From positions 3,608,001-3,672,000 of the forward strand of contig NC_089990.1 in assembly GCF_036417845.1 (NCBI RefSeq): a DNA stretch of 64,000 bases, read 5' to 3'. This DNA comes from Apteryx mantelli. Lineage: Eukaryota; Chordata; Aves; Apterygiformes; Apterygidae. Positions 19,001-30,723 of the stretch are shown in pieces (position 1 is the stretch's first letter; each line of letters opens with the position of its first letter). A program made the translations under genes and the position numbers. The notes below the pieces were generated by a model, which was not told the DNA's origin, made no database searches, and saw only the letters and a list, made by a program, of their open reading frames with translations.

Positions 19001-22000
19001 CACAAGGCTCTCCATCCTCCGGCAGCTCCGGCAGCCAACCCTACATCCCTCCCCTGGTCTCAAGCCAGCTCTGCCTCCCTCTCCCCAGCTCCGGTCCCTG
19101 TGGTTTGCTCTGGTCCCACCCGGCCCTGCAGCCACGGCACGGCCTGGCCTGCACGTCCGGAGGCTGCACTTACCTGGAGAGCAGGAAGGCGGCTTTGCTG
19201 GTTGGGAATGACTTTTATTGAGACCATCCCCTTGGTTTCTTTCTAGTGAACAAAGGAAGGGGAGAGAAAGAAGTGTTGGAGGAGGTGGTGCCTGGAGCCA
19301 CCCTGAGAGCAGCAACCTGCTCCAGGGAGCCGGCGTCTGCAAGGACCCGCAGAAGAAAGGCTCCTGGGTGCTCCCAGCCATGCTGTGGTGCCGGGGGGCA
19401 CCAGGAGCCCAGCCAGAAATGGCTCTACTGGGGCTGGGCTAGAAGCTGGGGTAGCTCAGCCTTCCTGCACTTGTGCCTGTCCCCATGGGATGACACCAGC
19501 ACCCCCAGAAAGGGCTGGCTGCGGGTCCTGCTAAGCATCACCAGCGTGACCCCCGCAGATCTGCCCCGTCTCCAGCCCGGCTGCGGGTAGCCTGGGGAGA
19601 GGGTGATGGGGCTAGCACGAGCCGCAGCGGGGTCCGTGCCTCCTGCTGCGGTTGCTGATGGGCGCCCCAGTACCACCACGGCCTCGCTCCGCCAGGACCC
19701 CATGCAACACACGGCTCAGGTGTGAGCCCAAGGCAACGGCTGAGACCCTGCTCGGATGGGTCTGGGACTGCTCCCTAGCGAGGGCCGGGCAGGATTACCA
19801 TGACCTGAGCAGCAGGAACATGGCATGAAGGTGACCCGCAGGAGCAGTTCAGGTCTCCGTCCCCCCACATGGTCCCTTCCATTCATCCCAGCCCTTCTGG
19901 GGCTGGAGGGAGGTGACGGTCCGGCCAGCACCCAAGGCACGGCCCTCTTCCCAGAGCGCTGCGAGAACAGCCGGCCTCCACGCTCAGCAGCTGAGCGCCG
20001 CACGCCTTCGTGAGCAGAGGTGGTTGCCAAGCGCCCACACACATCGGGACACGTCAGGGACCCGCGTGACGCCGCTCTCGGGAGGCCCGAAACGAGCAGC
20101 GAGCAGAGACCGCTGGAGCTGCGCACGGGGCCTCGGCTCTTGGCTTGGAAAGCACCTCGGCACAGCGGCCCCGGCTCCCGCTGCATCGCGCGGATGCGGG
20201 CAGCTCGGTGTTTGGCTCTGCTACGTAGCAGGGGGTTAAAAACCAGGCAACGTGCACGTTTGCAGGACAAAAAAAAAAAAAAAGGTCCTTCCTCGGGAAC
20301 AGCCCCACCAAAACCAGATACCTACCAGCATCTTCTGCAGCTGGTCAACCGAGTGGTTGCTCACGCTCTGCCCATTGATTTCAATGATTTCATCACCCAC
20401 GTGAAGGGAGCCTGCCAGCGATGGGAGAAACAAACCCGTGAAATGCAGGAGCAGGCGAGAGCCGCTCACCGGACCCAAACCGCGCAGCTCCACCGGCCTC
20501 CCGCCCCCCCCAGCCAAGCGCGGCCCCCCCAGCGCCTCGGGGTCCGGTTTCCCCGGGCAGCGCTGGCGGAGCCCCGCGCATCACCTAACCGCAGGGGACA
20601 AAGCGGGGAGGGGGCCGAAGCCTCCCCTGCCGCACCCAACAACGCGCGCGCCTCATCCAGTCTGAAGGTCCTCGGGTTGCTTTTCTCTGTAATGATGTCC
20701 TCCAGCGCTTTAGGTTGTGGCTAAAGCGTCCGCTTTGGAGGTAACCCAACCCAGCCTCAAGTATCTCAGCTGAAACCAAAGGACAGTCTCCTTACGGAGC
20801 CCTTGAACAACGCAAGCGTGCTTCGCTGTGTGCTTTCAGGCAACGCATCCAGCCACATTTCAGCCTCGGATATACTGCTATAAATCAGACTCCAGCAGCA
20901 TTACTAGAATGGCTCCGGGGTTAATTTAGCAGGGGTAAGCTCAGGCTTCCCACTTGGACCCAAGGCTGGAAAAGGGCCTCTTGTTGTAAGTACAAAACAT
21001 CTCATTTCCATGCCCCCTTTTGCAAGTGCCAAAACCGGAAAATGGCACCTATTTATCTCTTTTGGCACCTTCCTTTGGTTTCCAGAGCCAGTCCATAGCA
21101 AGCCTGTCCCATTCATGCACTTCAGGAATGGGAAGAGCTTCCTGCCCAGTCTCTGGGGTATAATGCATCTGTTACGGTGACCCCATCACGAGACAGACAC
21201 AGACAGCCTCGGGTCCCATTTTTGGAGGTCCCTTCCCCCAACCCCTGAATTCTCCCTAAAAGCCTCCAATGCATTCACGTGACAACCACGCAGAAAGAGA
21301 GATCCGTGAGTCCTGGGTTCCTGACATATTCCTGGTGGAGGAACGGATAGAGTTGACCATGCGATAGGGAAAAGCCAGCAGTGCTGTAGAGCTGCCTTAT
21401 CTCTGCACAGAAGGAAACCAGCTGCAGAGGTGCACCTGGTACACTGCCTCCGCGGGGCCTCGGCTGCGAGGCTCCCTGTCCCTTGCCGTTACCTTGTCTG
21501 TGAATCATGCCCCCGTGGAAGATCCTGGCCACCATGCAGCTCTGCTTGTCGTTCAGCTTCAGCGTGATTCCCTGGAAGACAGGAAAATCCATGACTGCCC
21601 GCTGGAGGGGAGAGCTCCCGTGCTCCCAGCAAAGTCCTCTCCAGGCCAGTGTTCATGGCAGGCTGCATGGTGTCTGGGGAAAAGCCCTCTGCTCGGCCAG
21701 TCCAACCTGCTGAAGCTCCTCTTGGCACAAGCATCACCTGTTGATGAGGCTCCCTCCAGGTCCCCAGGGAGGAGGCAGTCTCCAGCACTCTCTTCCCGCG
21801 GCTGAGGTCTCCAGGGATCTCCAGACTCCCTGAGGCCAGCACGTCAGCATGGCTCTGCTTGCCCCTCCACCCCCCCCTCCAGTGCCACCAAGCTTTGGGA
21901 CCTTGCCAGCTCTCACCATGGGCTCCTCCGTGACCTTCTCAAACTGGATGAGGCGGATCTTCCGCACCTCGCGGCCATTCGTGTGGGAGGGACTGCCCAG

Positions 22001-25000
22001 AGCTGCTGAACCATTGGTATAAATGTCCTCAGTCATGGCGTTCAGGGACTGAGTGACGGCCTGTCAGGGCAAAACAGAGACCAGGGTTTAGGGGCTCCAT
22101 CAAAACGGGCAAGGGGAGCCCTGGGGCTCCCAGATCCCCACTGCGGTGCTGAGCTACTCCAGTGTTAATGTTCCTGGAGCTCTGGTGGGGCACAGAGGGG
22201 AGGAGAGGCCTGTTCACTAGAAGAGTGGACAGTAAGAGGAAGAAAAGAAAAAAAGAACTTCACCCGTGAAGATGTGGGCTTGATTAGCAGTTTTCCAGCT
22301 TGGAAAATTCTGGGAGGTACAAAGACTTTGGAAAAGTACAGGTACCAGAAGTCAAAAGAGTCCACAGCTGGTCATCTTCTGCAGCAACGAGTCCCAAACA
22401 CTATGTGCCGCAGCAGCACTTTTGGCCCCAAAGCTGGCTTGTTGCAGAGCGTAAAGCCCAGGCAGCTTCATGGAGTGAATGGAGCAGTTTGGGACTCACC
22501 CAGCGGGAACAGGAGCAGAACTGGGGCCAGGCTCTACTCATGCTCAGTCTGCAAGCTCAGCTTTTCCTCATCTAGGTCAATGGGTAACTGACACAGTCCA
22601 GAGCCATGTCCACATCTGGAGATGTCCAGGAACCAACAAGGCAGGGATTCCCTCCACAGAAGGCTTTCAAGAAGCACTAGCCAAAGCAGCCAGAGCTCAG
22701 ATCCCGCGAGGCACCCCAAAGCCCTTGCATATCTTTCATGGTACCATCGCTGACGGTGCACGTCTAAGAGACGAACCGCTCCCAGCAGACAGCCCACCCC
22801 AGGAGCGAGGCCGCAGCGCACGCGTGGTCAAACAGCCGACGCTCAAGCCAGCGAGGAAGCCCAGAACTGCTCAGAACAGCACGGCCGGTGGACACGCGCC
22901 TTCGGCCCCAGGTGCAGCGACCCGCCTCGAGCCCCAGCCGCCACAGCTCTCCCGAATCGGTGCCGGGCCAGAGCCCAGCAAAACCCACGCCAGCTCCGAC
23001 CTGCGGCCCCTGGCCACCTCGTCGGCACGGTCGAATCCCTCCCTGCGGCCAGGCTTAGCCGGGGCGACGGGAGCAAACTCTCCCATCCGCCCGTCTCCCC
23101 GTGAGGCCACCAGCTTCGCTGCCAGCTTTCCTGCCGTTGCTCTTCTAAGAAGGGATCACACCCTCTCTCCTAGCGGGGCCGGGTCGGGAGTCCCTGCGGG
23201 GACAGCCACCGAGGTCCCCGTCAGCTTCGGTCCTGCCTGGGTGGCGTGGCAGGTCGTGCCCGGCCACGCAGAACTAAGACCTCTTCTCCCCAAACTTCCC
23301 ATCGTGTCCCTCATCGTGTCCCGATCCGTGGCCGCAGCAGCCTCGGGGTCGCAGCGGAGCCCACCAGGCACCCGGGGTCCCGCAGCCGCCCGCCGCAAAG
23401 GGCTCAGATCCGGCCGGGCCGCGGGGGGAACCGGCAGAGAGGAGCGTTCGTCGGGGGGGGTGCAGCTAGCCGCGGCGGGAACCGAAAGCGGGGACGCAGC
23501 AGGAGCCAGCAAGGCTGCAGGGCCGGGGCTGCCGGGGCGCCCGGAGCTGCAAGCCAGGGCCGCGGGCCAGGGGAAGATGTGCGATCCATTTATTTTTAAA
23601 TGACCTGTTTCCGAAAGACCCAAACAACCTCCTCCTCGGAGCAAAAAGGCGACCGCCTGGGTTCTGGCTGCCAACAGCTTAAACACGGAGGAGGCAGCTG
23701 AACCTCAGCCCAGAGCAGCGCCCGGGCCAAGGATTCGCGGGGCGGAAGGAGGAAGGACTCACGGACCCCCCCGGACCCGCTCGCCGTCCCCTTGCAGCCG
23801 TTCAGAGGCAGAGGGACCCATCCTGCAGCGCTGCTGCCTGCAGCTGCCCCGACTCTGCTGAGCAAGCGGGAGAGAGGAGCAGCAGCAGGAGGAGGAGGAG
23901 GAGGAGGAGGAGGAACTCCTCCAGCCTTGCCCCGAGGCCAAAGTGCCCCTGAGGTGACTTGAGTCAGCACAGCTCTCTTATCGCCTCCGCGCCCTGGGAA
24001 GGCATCGCACCGCACAGCGCCGTCTCCAAACCTCCGGGCTCAGCAAAGCCCGACGACCCGGCGCGCAGCGCGGTCTGCTCCGGCCGCGGGAGCTCCCGGC
24101 CCCGCTCCGCCCCGGCGCCCGGCTCAGCCGCCCGGCCCCGACCTTTGCTTTTTGCTGAGCGCTGGAGAAAACACGCAGCCCTGCATGCTGACGCAGCAGC
24201 GGCGTCACCCCGGGGCCCCGCGGCGAGCAAGCCTCGTGGCCGTGGAGGAACCAGGCATGCGGGAGCCCTCGGCAGCGCCCGGCAAACCGCCGGCCCCGTT
24301 CCACCCACGTCGGTGCTGCTCCGCAGGAAGCACCTGCGAGCGCTGCCAGGAGCCGGGGCCGCCGCGGGGCCGGGAAGGACGGGGCCTCCCTCCCGCGCGG
24401 GTTCGGGGTGAGCCGTGCAGCGGGCACGGGCTGCTCCTGCCGCCGCCGCCGCGGCTCAGCTGGGCTCCAGCCGCCCGGGAAGTCAAACATTAACCGGGTA
24501 GCTCGTTTACGAGAACGTGGAGCAGCACCTGGAGAAAGCGGCACCCTGGTGCAAAGGGCATGTTCGGTGGCTCCGGAGCTCCCGGCTCTCCTCGCTGTTC
24601 CAGCCGAGTGACTTCAGGTGGCCTTGAACAACCAGGTCTCCCCGGCGGGCACGTGGAGCAGGGCGCGGGCACCGCTGGTTTTGCTGCGCCAGGCCCCAAG
24701 GAACGGCGGCACGGAGAGCTGCAGCAGGGCAGAGGAACGCCGGAGCCGGGATCCCTCCCCGGGATTGCCCTCGTGGCGCGACGGGGCTTGCGGTGTGGTG
24801 GGGAGACGCGCTCCGCTGCCCAGGGCGAGCGCCAAAAACCCAGGAGCCTCCGGGAGCCTTCGCCTCGCATCATCGCCGTCGCCGCAGAGGCTGGAGAGGA
24901 GCCGCAGCGCAGCGCGGGCAGGGAAAAGCTGGGACCTGAGCCCCCGCGGCGCCCGCCCTCGCCCCGGGGTCTTGGTTCCAACCCCATCCCAGGACCCCGG

Positions 25001-28000
25001 AGCAGAGGCTGCCGCGTAAGCAAAGAGCCGGTGCAGAGCCGGACTCAGCCCCTGCAGGCAGGAGCTGCCCGGACCCTTCTGCAGATGCTGTCCTAGCGCT
25101 GGAGAAGTCTCTCCTGCCTCCGGTGCGGAGATGCCCCGGCCAAGCCACCTCCGCTCCCGCCCTCGCCTCCGCCACGCATCTGCCGAGCGCGTCGGAGTCT
25201 CGGGACGGCACCCAAAAAAAAAAAAAGCAGACTACCAAAAATAGGAGCTTGAGCGTCGCTTTCTGGCCGCTCCAGCAGGCTGGGCAGCCGCAGCCGCGTG
25301 GACAACTAGAAGTAATTAATCACCGGCTGCTGCCCGCGGCTACCGCCTTGGCGCCTCTGCCGGGACGCTCGCCCGAGCCACCTCTGCCGAGACCCCTGCC
25401 AGCAACACGATCCGGGCTAAAAAAAGAAAGGAAAAAAAAAAGCATTTAAGCCAGACAGGATCACTCTGATTAAATTAGGATAAGGAACAGCTACGTGGAC
25501 AGGTCAGAGGGGAAGGGCGCAGTAGGAGGGAGAGGAGTGGTTGTGGGGGGAGGCGCCGGAGCCCAGCTCGGGCAGGCGGCTCCGCGTGTCCTTGCACCGA
25601 CTCCGGCCCGCGGCGGGCTGACACTGAGAAGGGGCAGGTTTCCGAGGGAGCTCGGCTGAGTTTCGCTGAGGTACCGCTTTCCTGCCGGGAAAAGACTGAT
25701 GCAGCCTTCCAGACGTGTTTGTGAAACCTGCCACCTCCAAGGGAGAGGCACGAAACCCCTAACACCCAAGGAAGAAATCTGAAGTGCCCCGGTCGCCCCA
25801 TTCCCGGCCTTCCAAACCAGCCCCGCAAAAGGGCTTTTTCCCTACAGCCGTTACGGACCGCAACATCACAAAACACATTCTAGCCCAAGAGGGTGAAATC
25901 AGCCCTATCCACTCCATTTTTGGCCAAAACCAAAAGTTTCGCTCAATGCCTAACTGCCAGTTTTGCCCTTGGTCACGTCAGATTTTGAGGACCCCAGGCC
26001 TGGCCTGCTGCGGAGCAGGAGACGGTTCGCTACCACGAAACGCTCCCCACGGCGAAGCACGTTGCCCCTCCACGCCCCTGGGCCCGGCTCTCCCAAAAAC
26101 CCCCGCCGCGGCCGCCAGCGAGCAGGGACCAGCCCTCGGGTGTATTTATTCGCGCCGCTGTTAACGCTGGCCGCTTTTGCACGCTCTCGCCGCAAACGCC
26201 AGTTACCTGCCTTTTCTCCCCTGCACTCTGCAAACGCGCGGATTCGCTGCCCGTTTTACAGCTGGGGGAACTGAGTCACGGCAGATAAGGTGACTGCCCA
26301 AGGTCACCCCGCAAACCAGGAGCCGAGCTGGGAATAAAGCCCGCACCTCTTTGGCAAACCTATACGTGCCAGCGGGGAGGTAAAGGGGAAGACGCACGGT
26401 CACGCGTTGGGGCTCCAGGGAGGAGGACGAACGGCTTCCGCCGCTTCTGCTCCTTTTCCAGCCAAGGCGGCGCCGCCGGCCGCTTCGCGCGCTCCCTCGC
26501 CACGGGAGGACTGCAGGACGGCGCTTCCCAGCGCGCGGCGCTGCCGGGGAAAAGGGGAAGAGGAACCTCCCGTCGGCTCCGTCTGACTCGAGCGGCGCAG
26601 CGGCGGGCCGGACCCGGGACCCTCTCCCCAGAGCTGCTGGGTGACGTTCCTGCTGCTCCGCAGCGAGGCCCGGGGCGCCGCCGGCCCGTTCAGCGCCCTC
26701 TCCGCGTGCTTGCAGCTCGGAGTGGCGAACGTCCACCTGGGAAGCTCGGGACACGTAACCCCCCCCACCCACCACCAGCCACAGACCTTGGTGGAACCAC
26801 AGGAAGCAAAGCAGAGCCGTGCCACCCGTGCCATCGCCCCGTGGCACGTCGCGGGCTTTCCCTTTCCCAGCTGCATGTCTCCCACACTCTCCAGGCGGGT
26901 GCCAGCCCTACGGAGCCCCTCTCGAAAGGTCCCACAGCAATCCCAGCTCTTTTTTTTTTTTTTAAAAAAAAAAAGCTCTGTGCCAGGGTTGAGCCATAAA
27001 AATGCACGAACCACCAGTGTGGGCCAGATCTGAGCAAGCTTCTTTTGGACACTTTACTGTCCAACAGGATGGGCCACAAACAGCGCTTTGGAGCAGTTTC
27101 CTCCCTCCTTTCAGAGGCTCCTGACAGCAGCAAGGAAATCTCCGTGCAAGCCAGACATGCTCGTGCCGTGGCTCAGCCAGGGACTTCTGTTCAGAGCCAA
27201 ACGTCTCTGCTGGGAGAAAACCCCTGGCTGCCCAGCGCAGGGAACTGGTGACCTTCTCCCAGTTGCACTCAAGCAGCCCCGAACACCACCAGCTGGGGAA
27301 GGAGCCCTCCCAGCCCGATGACGGAGATGGCTGGTGCAGCCTGCTCTCCTTCCACCGGCGACGGTGTGCGTCTGGGCCCCCCCGGCCACCCCCTGCCCCG
27401 GGCAGCGCGTGAGAAGGGCTGGTCGCATCCTTTCCTGGGGCCGAGACCCTGCTCCACCACCCTTCCAGCCTACGCTGTGGGCCTGGAGGTTGCTCAGCAG
27501 CCGAATCGGCTCATGTGACAGGCAGTTCCAGTTCAGACCAGCTACACAACTTTGCAGCAAAAAACAAGCAGGGTCTCCTCCGTGGCAGGATGCTAAAGCC
27601 TTCCTCCCCTCCAGCCCAGCTGCCCTCTTCCCAGTCCGTGCAACGCTAGCCGCGCCGGCTAAGCATTCCTCTAAGGAGCCCCACGTCCCCCTCTCGGCCC
27701 TGAGCAAGGAGACCTGCTCGCAGGGAGTGGGGGCCAGCAGTGCCACGGATGGAGCACGGGCCTGGGTGTCTTCTTGTGGCCTCGCTCGCTGCTGCAGGGG
27801 CAGGAGGGACGGGACGGAGGGGGCCACGCCAGGGCTCGGGGCCAGGCCCCGGCCGGCTCGGGGTGCTGGGCGAAGGGCACCGCAGCCGGGCTGGGGCCGG
27901 TGCGGGCAGCAGGGGAGGGGGTGCGTAAGGGATGCGGGATGCTGCGGGATGCTGCGGGATGCTGTGGGATGCCGCGGGATGCTGGGGACCCCCCGGGGCT

Positions 28001-28242
28001 GCCCGCCCGGCCTCACCCGCCTCCACGGCTGCCCGGGCCACGGGGAAGGGGGCCGCGGTGCGCAGAGCCGGGCTCGCCCACGGCCTCCCCCCCCCCCCCG
28101 GCTCCCGGAGGGGGCCAAGCAGCCGCGGCTCGGGGCTCACCTCGGGCTTGGCCCGGTTCTGCAGCAGGTGCTCCAGGTAGAGGTCGGAGAGCGCCGTCCG
28201 CATGCTGCTGGCGCTGGCGCTGCGGCCCGACTTGAGGGTCAT
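9843..28242 (-). CDS. MPP1: MPP1 (p55), membrane palmitoylated protein 1, complete
   Basis: MPP1 is a palmitoylated MAGUK scaffold. It links protein 4.1 and glycophorin C at the red-cell membrane and supports neutrophil polarity. Twelve coding exons on the minus strand: 28141-28242, 21917-22060, 21493-21571, 20326-20411, 19174-19242, 15036-15232, 14403-14509, 13370-13450, 13067-13147, 12230-12432, 11736-11810 and 9843-10019. They total 1401 bp, or 466 codons plus TGA, the same length as human MPP1. Order: short N terminus ([20 protein letters not shown]), PDZ (about 70-150), SH3 (about 160-228), lysine-rich HOOK, guanylate-kinase-like domain (about 280-450) and C-terminal VPVSWVY. The P-loop is the degenerate GASGVGRS of MAGUKs. 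Intron 1 is large (6 kb) and the promoter is CpG-rich. Confidence 0.97.
11736..11810 (-). CDS. MPP1: MPP1 exon 11: GUK domain
   Basis: A 75-bp, in-frame exon encoding [20 protein letters not shown], a core strand of the guanylate-kinase-like domain, with AG and GTGAGC borders. Confidence 0.95.
12230..12432 (-). CDS. MPP1: MPP1 exon 10: GUK domain
   Basis: It encodes [39 protein letters not shown] and AILDIEPQ, the substrate-lid region of the GUK fold. The donor is GTAGGG. Confidence 0.97.
13006..13020. repeat. G15 run in MPP1 intron 9
   Basis: Fifteen consecutive G, about 47 bp beyond the exon 9 donor on the minus strand, where it reads as C15. Confidence 0.95.
13067..13147 (-). CDS. MPP1: MPP1 exon 9: P-loop exon
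   Basis: 81 bp with codons split at both ends, encoding [20 protein letters not shown]. The MAGUK-type P-loop lacks the usual GKST, fitting a non-catalytic domain. The donor is GTGAGT. Confidence 0.95.
13370..13450 (-). CDS. MPP1: MPP1 exon 8: HOOK to GUK
   Basis: 81 bp encoding [20 protein letters not shown] and KTLVLIG, leading into the P-loop. The acceptor is CTGCCCCAG and the donor GTAGGT. Confidence 0.96.
14403..14509 (-). CDS. MPP1: MPP1 exon 7: HOOK region
   Basis: It encodes [20 protein letters not shown], the basic protein 4.1-binding HOOK stretch between SH3 and GUK. The flanks are CpG-rich. Confidence 0.95.
15036..15232 (-). CDS. MPP1: MPP1 exon 6: SH3 domain
   Basis: It encodes [40 protein letters not shown] and [13 protein letters not shown], a whole SH3 domain with the WW pair and the ALYDY-like AQFDY. 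Confidence 0.97.
15233..19173 (-). other. MPP1: MPP1 intron 5, 3.9 kb, with a CpG-dense block
   Basis: No coding exon is required, because exons 5 and 6 join in frame. The interval about 18,400-18,900 is CpG-dense and holds a CRE-like TACGTCAC (18,672-18,679). The rest shows C/G homopolymers (for example 17,600-17,609) but no recognised gene. Open frames there are GC-driven. Confidence 0.6.
19174..19242 (-). CDS. MPP1: MPP1 exon 5: end of PDZ
   Basis: A 69-bp exon, easy to miss by open-frame search. It encodes [20 protein letters not shown] plus ALQ between CACTAG and GTAAGT, and supplies the last PDZ strand in frame. Confidence 0.95.
20326..20411 (-). CDS. MPP1: MPP1 exon 4: PDZ
   Basis: It encodes [20 protein letters not shown] and VDQLQKML, the central PDZ strands. 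The donor is GTAGGT. An A run of about 15 lies 40 nt beyond the donor. Confidence 0.96.
21493..21571 (-). CDS. MPP1: MPP1 exon 3: PDZ carboxylate loop
   Basis: It encodes [20 protein letters not shown] and GMIHRQ, the start of the PDZ domain with its ligand-binding loop (MGITLK across the junction). Confidence 0.96.
21917..22060 (-). CDS. MPP1: MPP1 exon 2
   Basis: 144 bp encoding [20 protein letters not shown] and [18 protein letters not shown], the linker before the PDZ domain. The acceptor is CCCTGACAG and the donor GTGAGA. Confidence 0.95.
23887..23914. repeat. GGA trinucleotide repeat
   Basis: About nine AGG/GGA units run in tandem in MPP1 intron 1. It is a simple purine tract with no coding role seen. 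Confidence 0.85.
26251..26348 (-). mobile_element. MIR-type SINE relic
   Basis: The plus strand reads TTTTACAGCTGGGGGAACTGAG, then GCCCAAGGTCACC and GAGCTGGGAATAAAGCCCG. This is the reverse complement of the MIR core (CCTCAGTTTCC ... GTGACCTTGGGC ... CCCAGCTC). It lies in MPP1 intron 1. Confidence 0.65.
26950..26974. repeat. T14-A11 homopolymer junction
   Basis: Fourteen T are followed at once by eleven A, a perfect short inverted repeat able to fold into an A-T hairpin. Confidence 0.9.
27931..27987. repeat. 10-bp tandem repeat
   Basis: Five to six copies of GCTGCGGGAT, with single changes in some units, lie in MPP1 intron 1 about 150 bp beyond the exon 1 donor. Confidence 0.9.
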
Positions 28243-28760
28243 CGCGCCGCCGCCGCGCCGCCGCGCCGCCAGCAGCCGCAGCCGGTTCCGCTGGCTCCAG
28301 CAAAGCGGCTCCGGTCCCGGCTCCAGCCCCGGCCCCGGTCCCGGCCCCGGCCCCGGCTCCGGCAGCGCCGCGGGCGGCCCGCTCGCTCCGCCCGTCTCGG
28401 AGCGGGGGAGGCCGAACCGGCGGGCGGAGCCGCGAGCAGGGCCCCCCCCTTCCCTCCCCCCGCTCCGCGCAGCCCTGCGGCTCCGCTCGGTAGCCGCCTC
28501 CCCGCCCGCCCCGCAGCCCGCCGCCTTGCCGCGCTCCCCCCCCCGCCCCCCGGCTCCCCCCCGGCTCCCCCGGCCTCGGTCGGTGCCCGAGCCGCCGCCG
28601 CGCCGCCGCCGCCGCGCTCTGCAGGGCCGAGCAGGGCCGAGCGTGGGAGCTGCCCCTCCGCGGAGCCCCCGGCGGTGGTTTCGCGTGGAGGGGACGGGCC
28701 CTTGGGGTCCCGGCCAGCGGGGTCTCCGGCAGGTGGACGCATCCCCCCCCCCCCACCAGG
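28000..28760 (-). promoter_or_regulatory. MPP1: CpG-rich MPP1 promoter and first exon
   Basis: A very CpG-dense block surrounds the MPP1 ATG (28,240-28,242). It has GC-box-like CCGCCC and CCCGCCCC motifs near 28,395 and 28,500 and no TATA box that I could see. This is typical of a housekeeping-type island promoter. The exact start site is not visible. Confidence 0.75.
28141..28242 (-). CDS. MPP1: MPP1 exon 1, start codon
   Basis: It encodes [20 protein letters not shown] and [13 protein letters not shown], then the donor GTGAGC. The start is fixed by similarity to the human N terminus (MTLK ... [15 protein letters not shown]). Confidence 0.96.
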
Positions 28761-30543
28761 ACCCCGCTGGCGCTCTCGTTCGCATTATCTCAAGCAAACG
28801 TGCTGCTTTTGCAAGCCAAGCTGGCTGTGCAGAAAAGGGATGCTTCCTCTCTCTCTATTCCCCACGCCCCATCCCAGACAGCCCCTTCCCACCATGCCAG
28901 AGGTTCTGCCTTGCTCTCCAACTTCTGTCTTGAGCTAACTTCTGTTTCACTAAGTGGGCAGAAGAGCTGGGCACCGAGGGCAGGTTGCCAGAAGGCCAAT
29001 CTGGGAACGTATCAGTGCAGCAACCGTTGCCGCTTGGCTGCTTGCAGCAATTGCTGGTCTGGAGGTTGGAAGCTGAGGCTGGAAGAGTTGTGACAGAAAT
29101 TAACCCCCCTCTGCAACGCGCTGAGCCTGCCCCAGCTGTCAGACTCTGCAGGAAACCTCAGGCCCGAGTCGAGCTACGCCAGGCCAGAAGCTGCAGCAAC
29201 TGTGCCTGCTGGGTGCCCTCGAAGGCCCTGCGTGCTGGGCTGAGACTCGGAGGAGGAGGAGATGTGTCCAGGACGCTCCCCAGGACGCTCCCCAGGACAC
29301 CAACCGTTTGCTAACTGTGAGACAAGCCACCCGTGGCGGGGGGGGGGGGGTCTAGACTCCATCCGTGGGACGGGCAGATCTGGGAGGAGAGGTGCTGTGC
29401 CAGCAGGGTGTTAATGCCCGGAGTTAATGGAAGGTGCTAATTGATTTACGGGCAGTACCAGGCCTGGTGCGAGCTGCGGGAGTGCTGAGTGAACCATACC
29501 AGGAGCGGCAGCGGTGCTGCTTCCCTCTTCCGTGCCCCGGCCCCGGCAATCCCGCTCTGCCCGCTGGTGCTGAGCACGCTGGCATCCCTCAGACGTGGGG
29601 TCCCCGCGCAGGGTGGCACATCAGCACCGTCAAGTTCAACTTGGGAATCTTGCTTCACTGCCCCAAAAAGAGTGGTGGCCCCGTCCTGTCCCTCCCGGGA
29701 ACGGTCCCTGGCCTGTGCCGTCCCCGAAAGCGCTGTTAGCCTGGCCCAAGCCGTGCCAGGGAGCGTGCCGGGCACCGACGGGCCACTGCCGGGGCTCCGG
29801 CCTGACAGCACCCTTCATGCACGCCGTGCAAGCTCATGCAAGGTCACCGCCACCAAAAGTGCGGCTGGGGCTGGGGCTGAGAAAGGCTTTGGCCCCGCAC
29901 AGGCGCCGGGCGGCCCGGCAGTGCTGTGGGGCGCCTGTCCCAGGAGGCAGCGTCTGCGCGCAGACTGTTGGGACGAGCCGGCGGTCTTTCCGAGCGCTGC
30001 CGGCGTGCAGAGCCGGGGATGCTGACAGCCGGACTCAGGGCGCAGCCCAGGCTGAGGCGGCCCGGGGATGTCTGTGCGCTGCACCCGGTTGCTGCGTTGC
30101 CTATTCCAGGTTTTTCCATCCTCTGGGATATTCGGCATCCTGCTGCACCCCACGCACCCCTGCTTCACGTGGTTATGGGTGGGCTTGCAAGTCCCTGCGT
30201 TCGTGACGTGCATAGGAAGGGCTGTTGCCAAATGTTTTGCGGGTCTCGGTATAGTGTCATATTGATACTGGAGCCTCAGACAAAGTTTAAACCTTTTTTG
30301 GGGATGGGAAAATTCATGCTGGGGAAATATTTTCTTCTTTAGAACAATCACTGGAAGGAAAAGGACAGTGGTTCTGCTCCTGGTCTTTCCACAACATCTC
30401 TGGGTACCTGGTGTTTTCGAGGAGGCTTCTCTGCGCCGGACTCCAGGAAGGCACCAGCCTTTTCCGTGCTGTCTCTCCGAGTTCCCCAGGTCACCTCAGT
30501 CTAAAGCTATCCTAAGAAACAAGGAAAAGGAGGGTGCAAGTCC
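28761..30543. other. Intergenic between MPP1 and SMIM9
   Basis: No gene was recognised. Contents: a 12-bp repeat (CCAGGACGCTCC, about three copies, 29,268-29,300), a G13 run (29,338-29,350) and moderate GC. A last SMIM9 exon could lie here or just above 30,543, but I could not identify one. Confidence 0.55.
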
Positions 30544-30723
30544 CTAGAGATAGGGAAGTAGGGGACTAAGAGGAGGAGAAAAAGAAAAGAAAGAAAGTCC
30601 ATCTTGTTTTGATAGCAAGTGTCTCCTGCCTTGGGGGAATAAAACCGCTTCTGGCTGGGCTAGTGGGAAGCCCAGAGCGCTGGGAGAGGTGGGGAAGAGG
30701 AGGGGGGTGGGCGACGCGCTCAC

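Larger units (their letters stand above)
22061..28140 (-). other. MPP1: MPP1 intron 1, 6 kb
   Basis: The frame joins exon 1 to exon 2 directly. The intron holds a GC-rich stretch (about 22,900-25,400), a GGA repeat (about 23,887-23,914), a T14A11 run (26,950-26,974), a MIR-like SINE (26,251-26,348) and a 10-bp tandem repeat (27,931-27,987). Long plus-strand open frames (to 374 codons) look like GC artefacts; none resembles a known protein. Confidence 0.65.

Noticed and set aside
22479-23603. 374-codon plus-strand open frame in MPP1 intron 1
   Set aside because: Low-complexity composition, no known motif and no splice or promoter context; GC-driven.
27334-28938. 534-codon plus-strand open frame
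   Set aside because: It lies over the CpG island and is antisense to MPP1 exon 1. Its Pro/Ala/Arg-rich composition reflects lack of AT-rich stops, and no domain was recognised.
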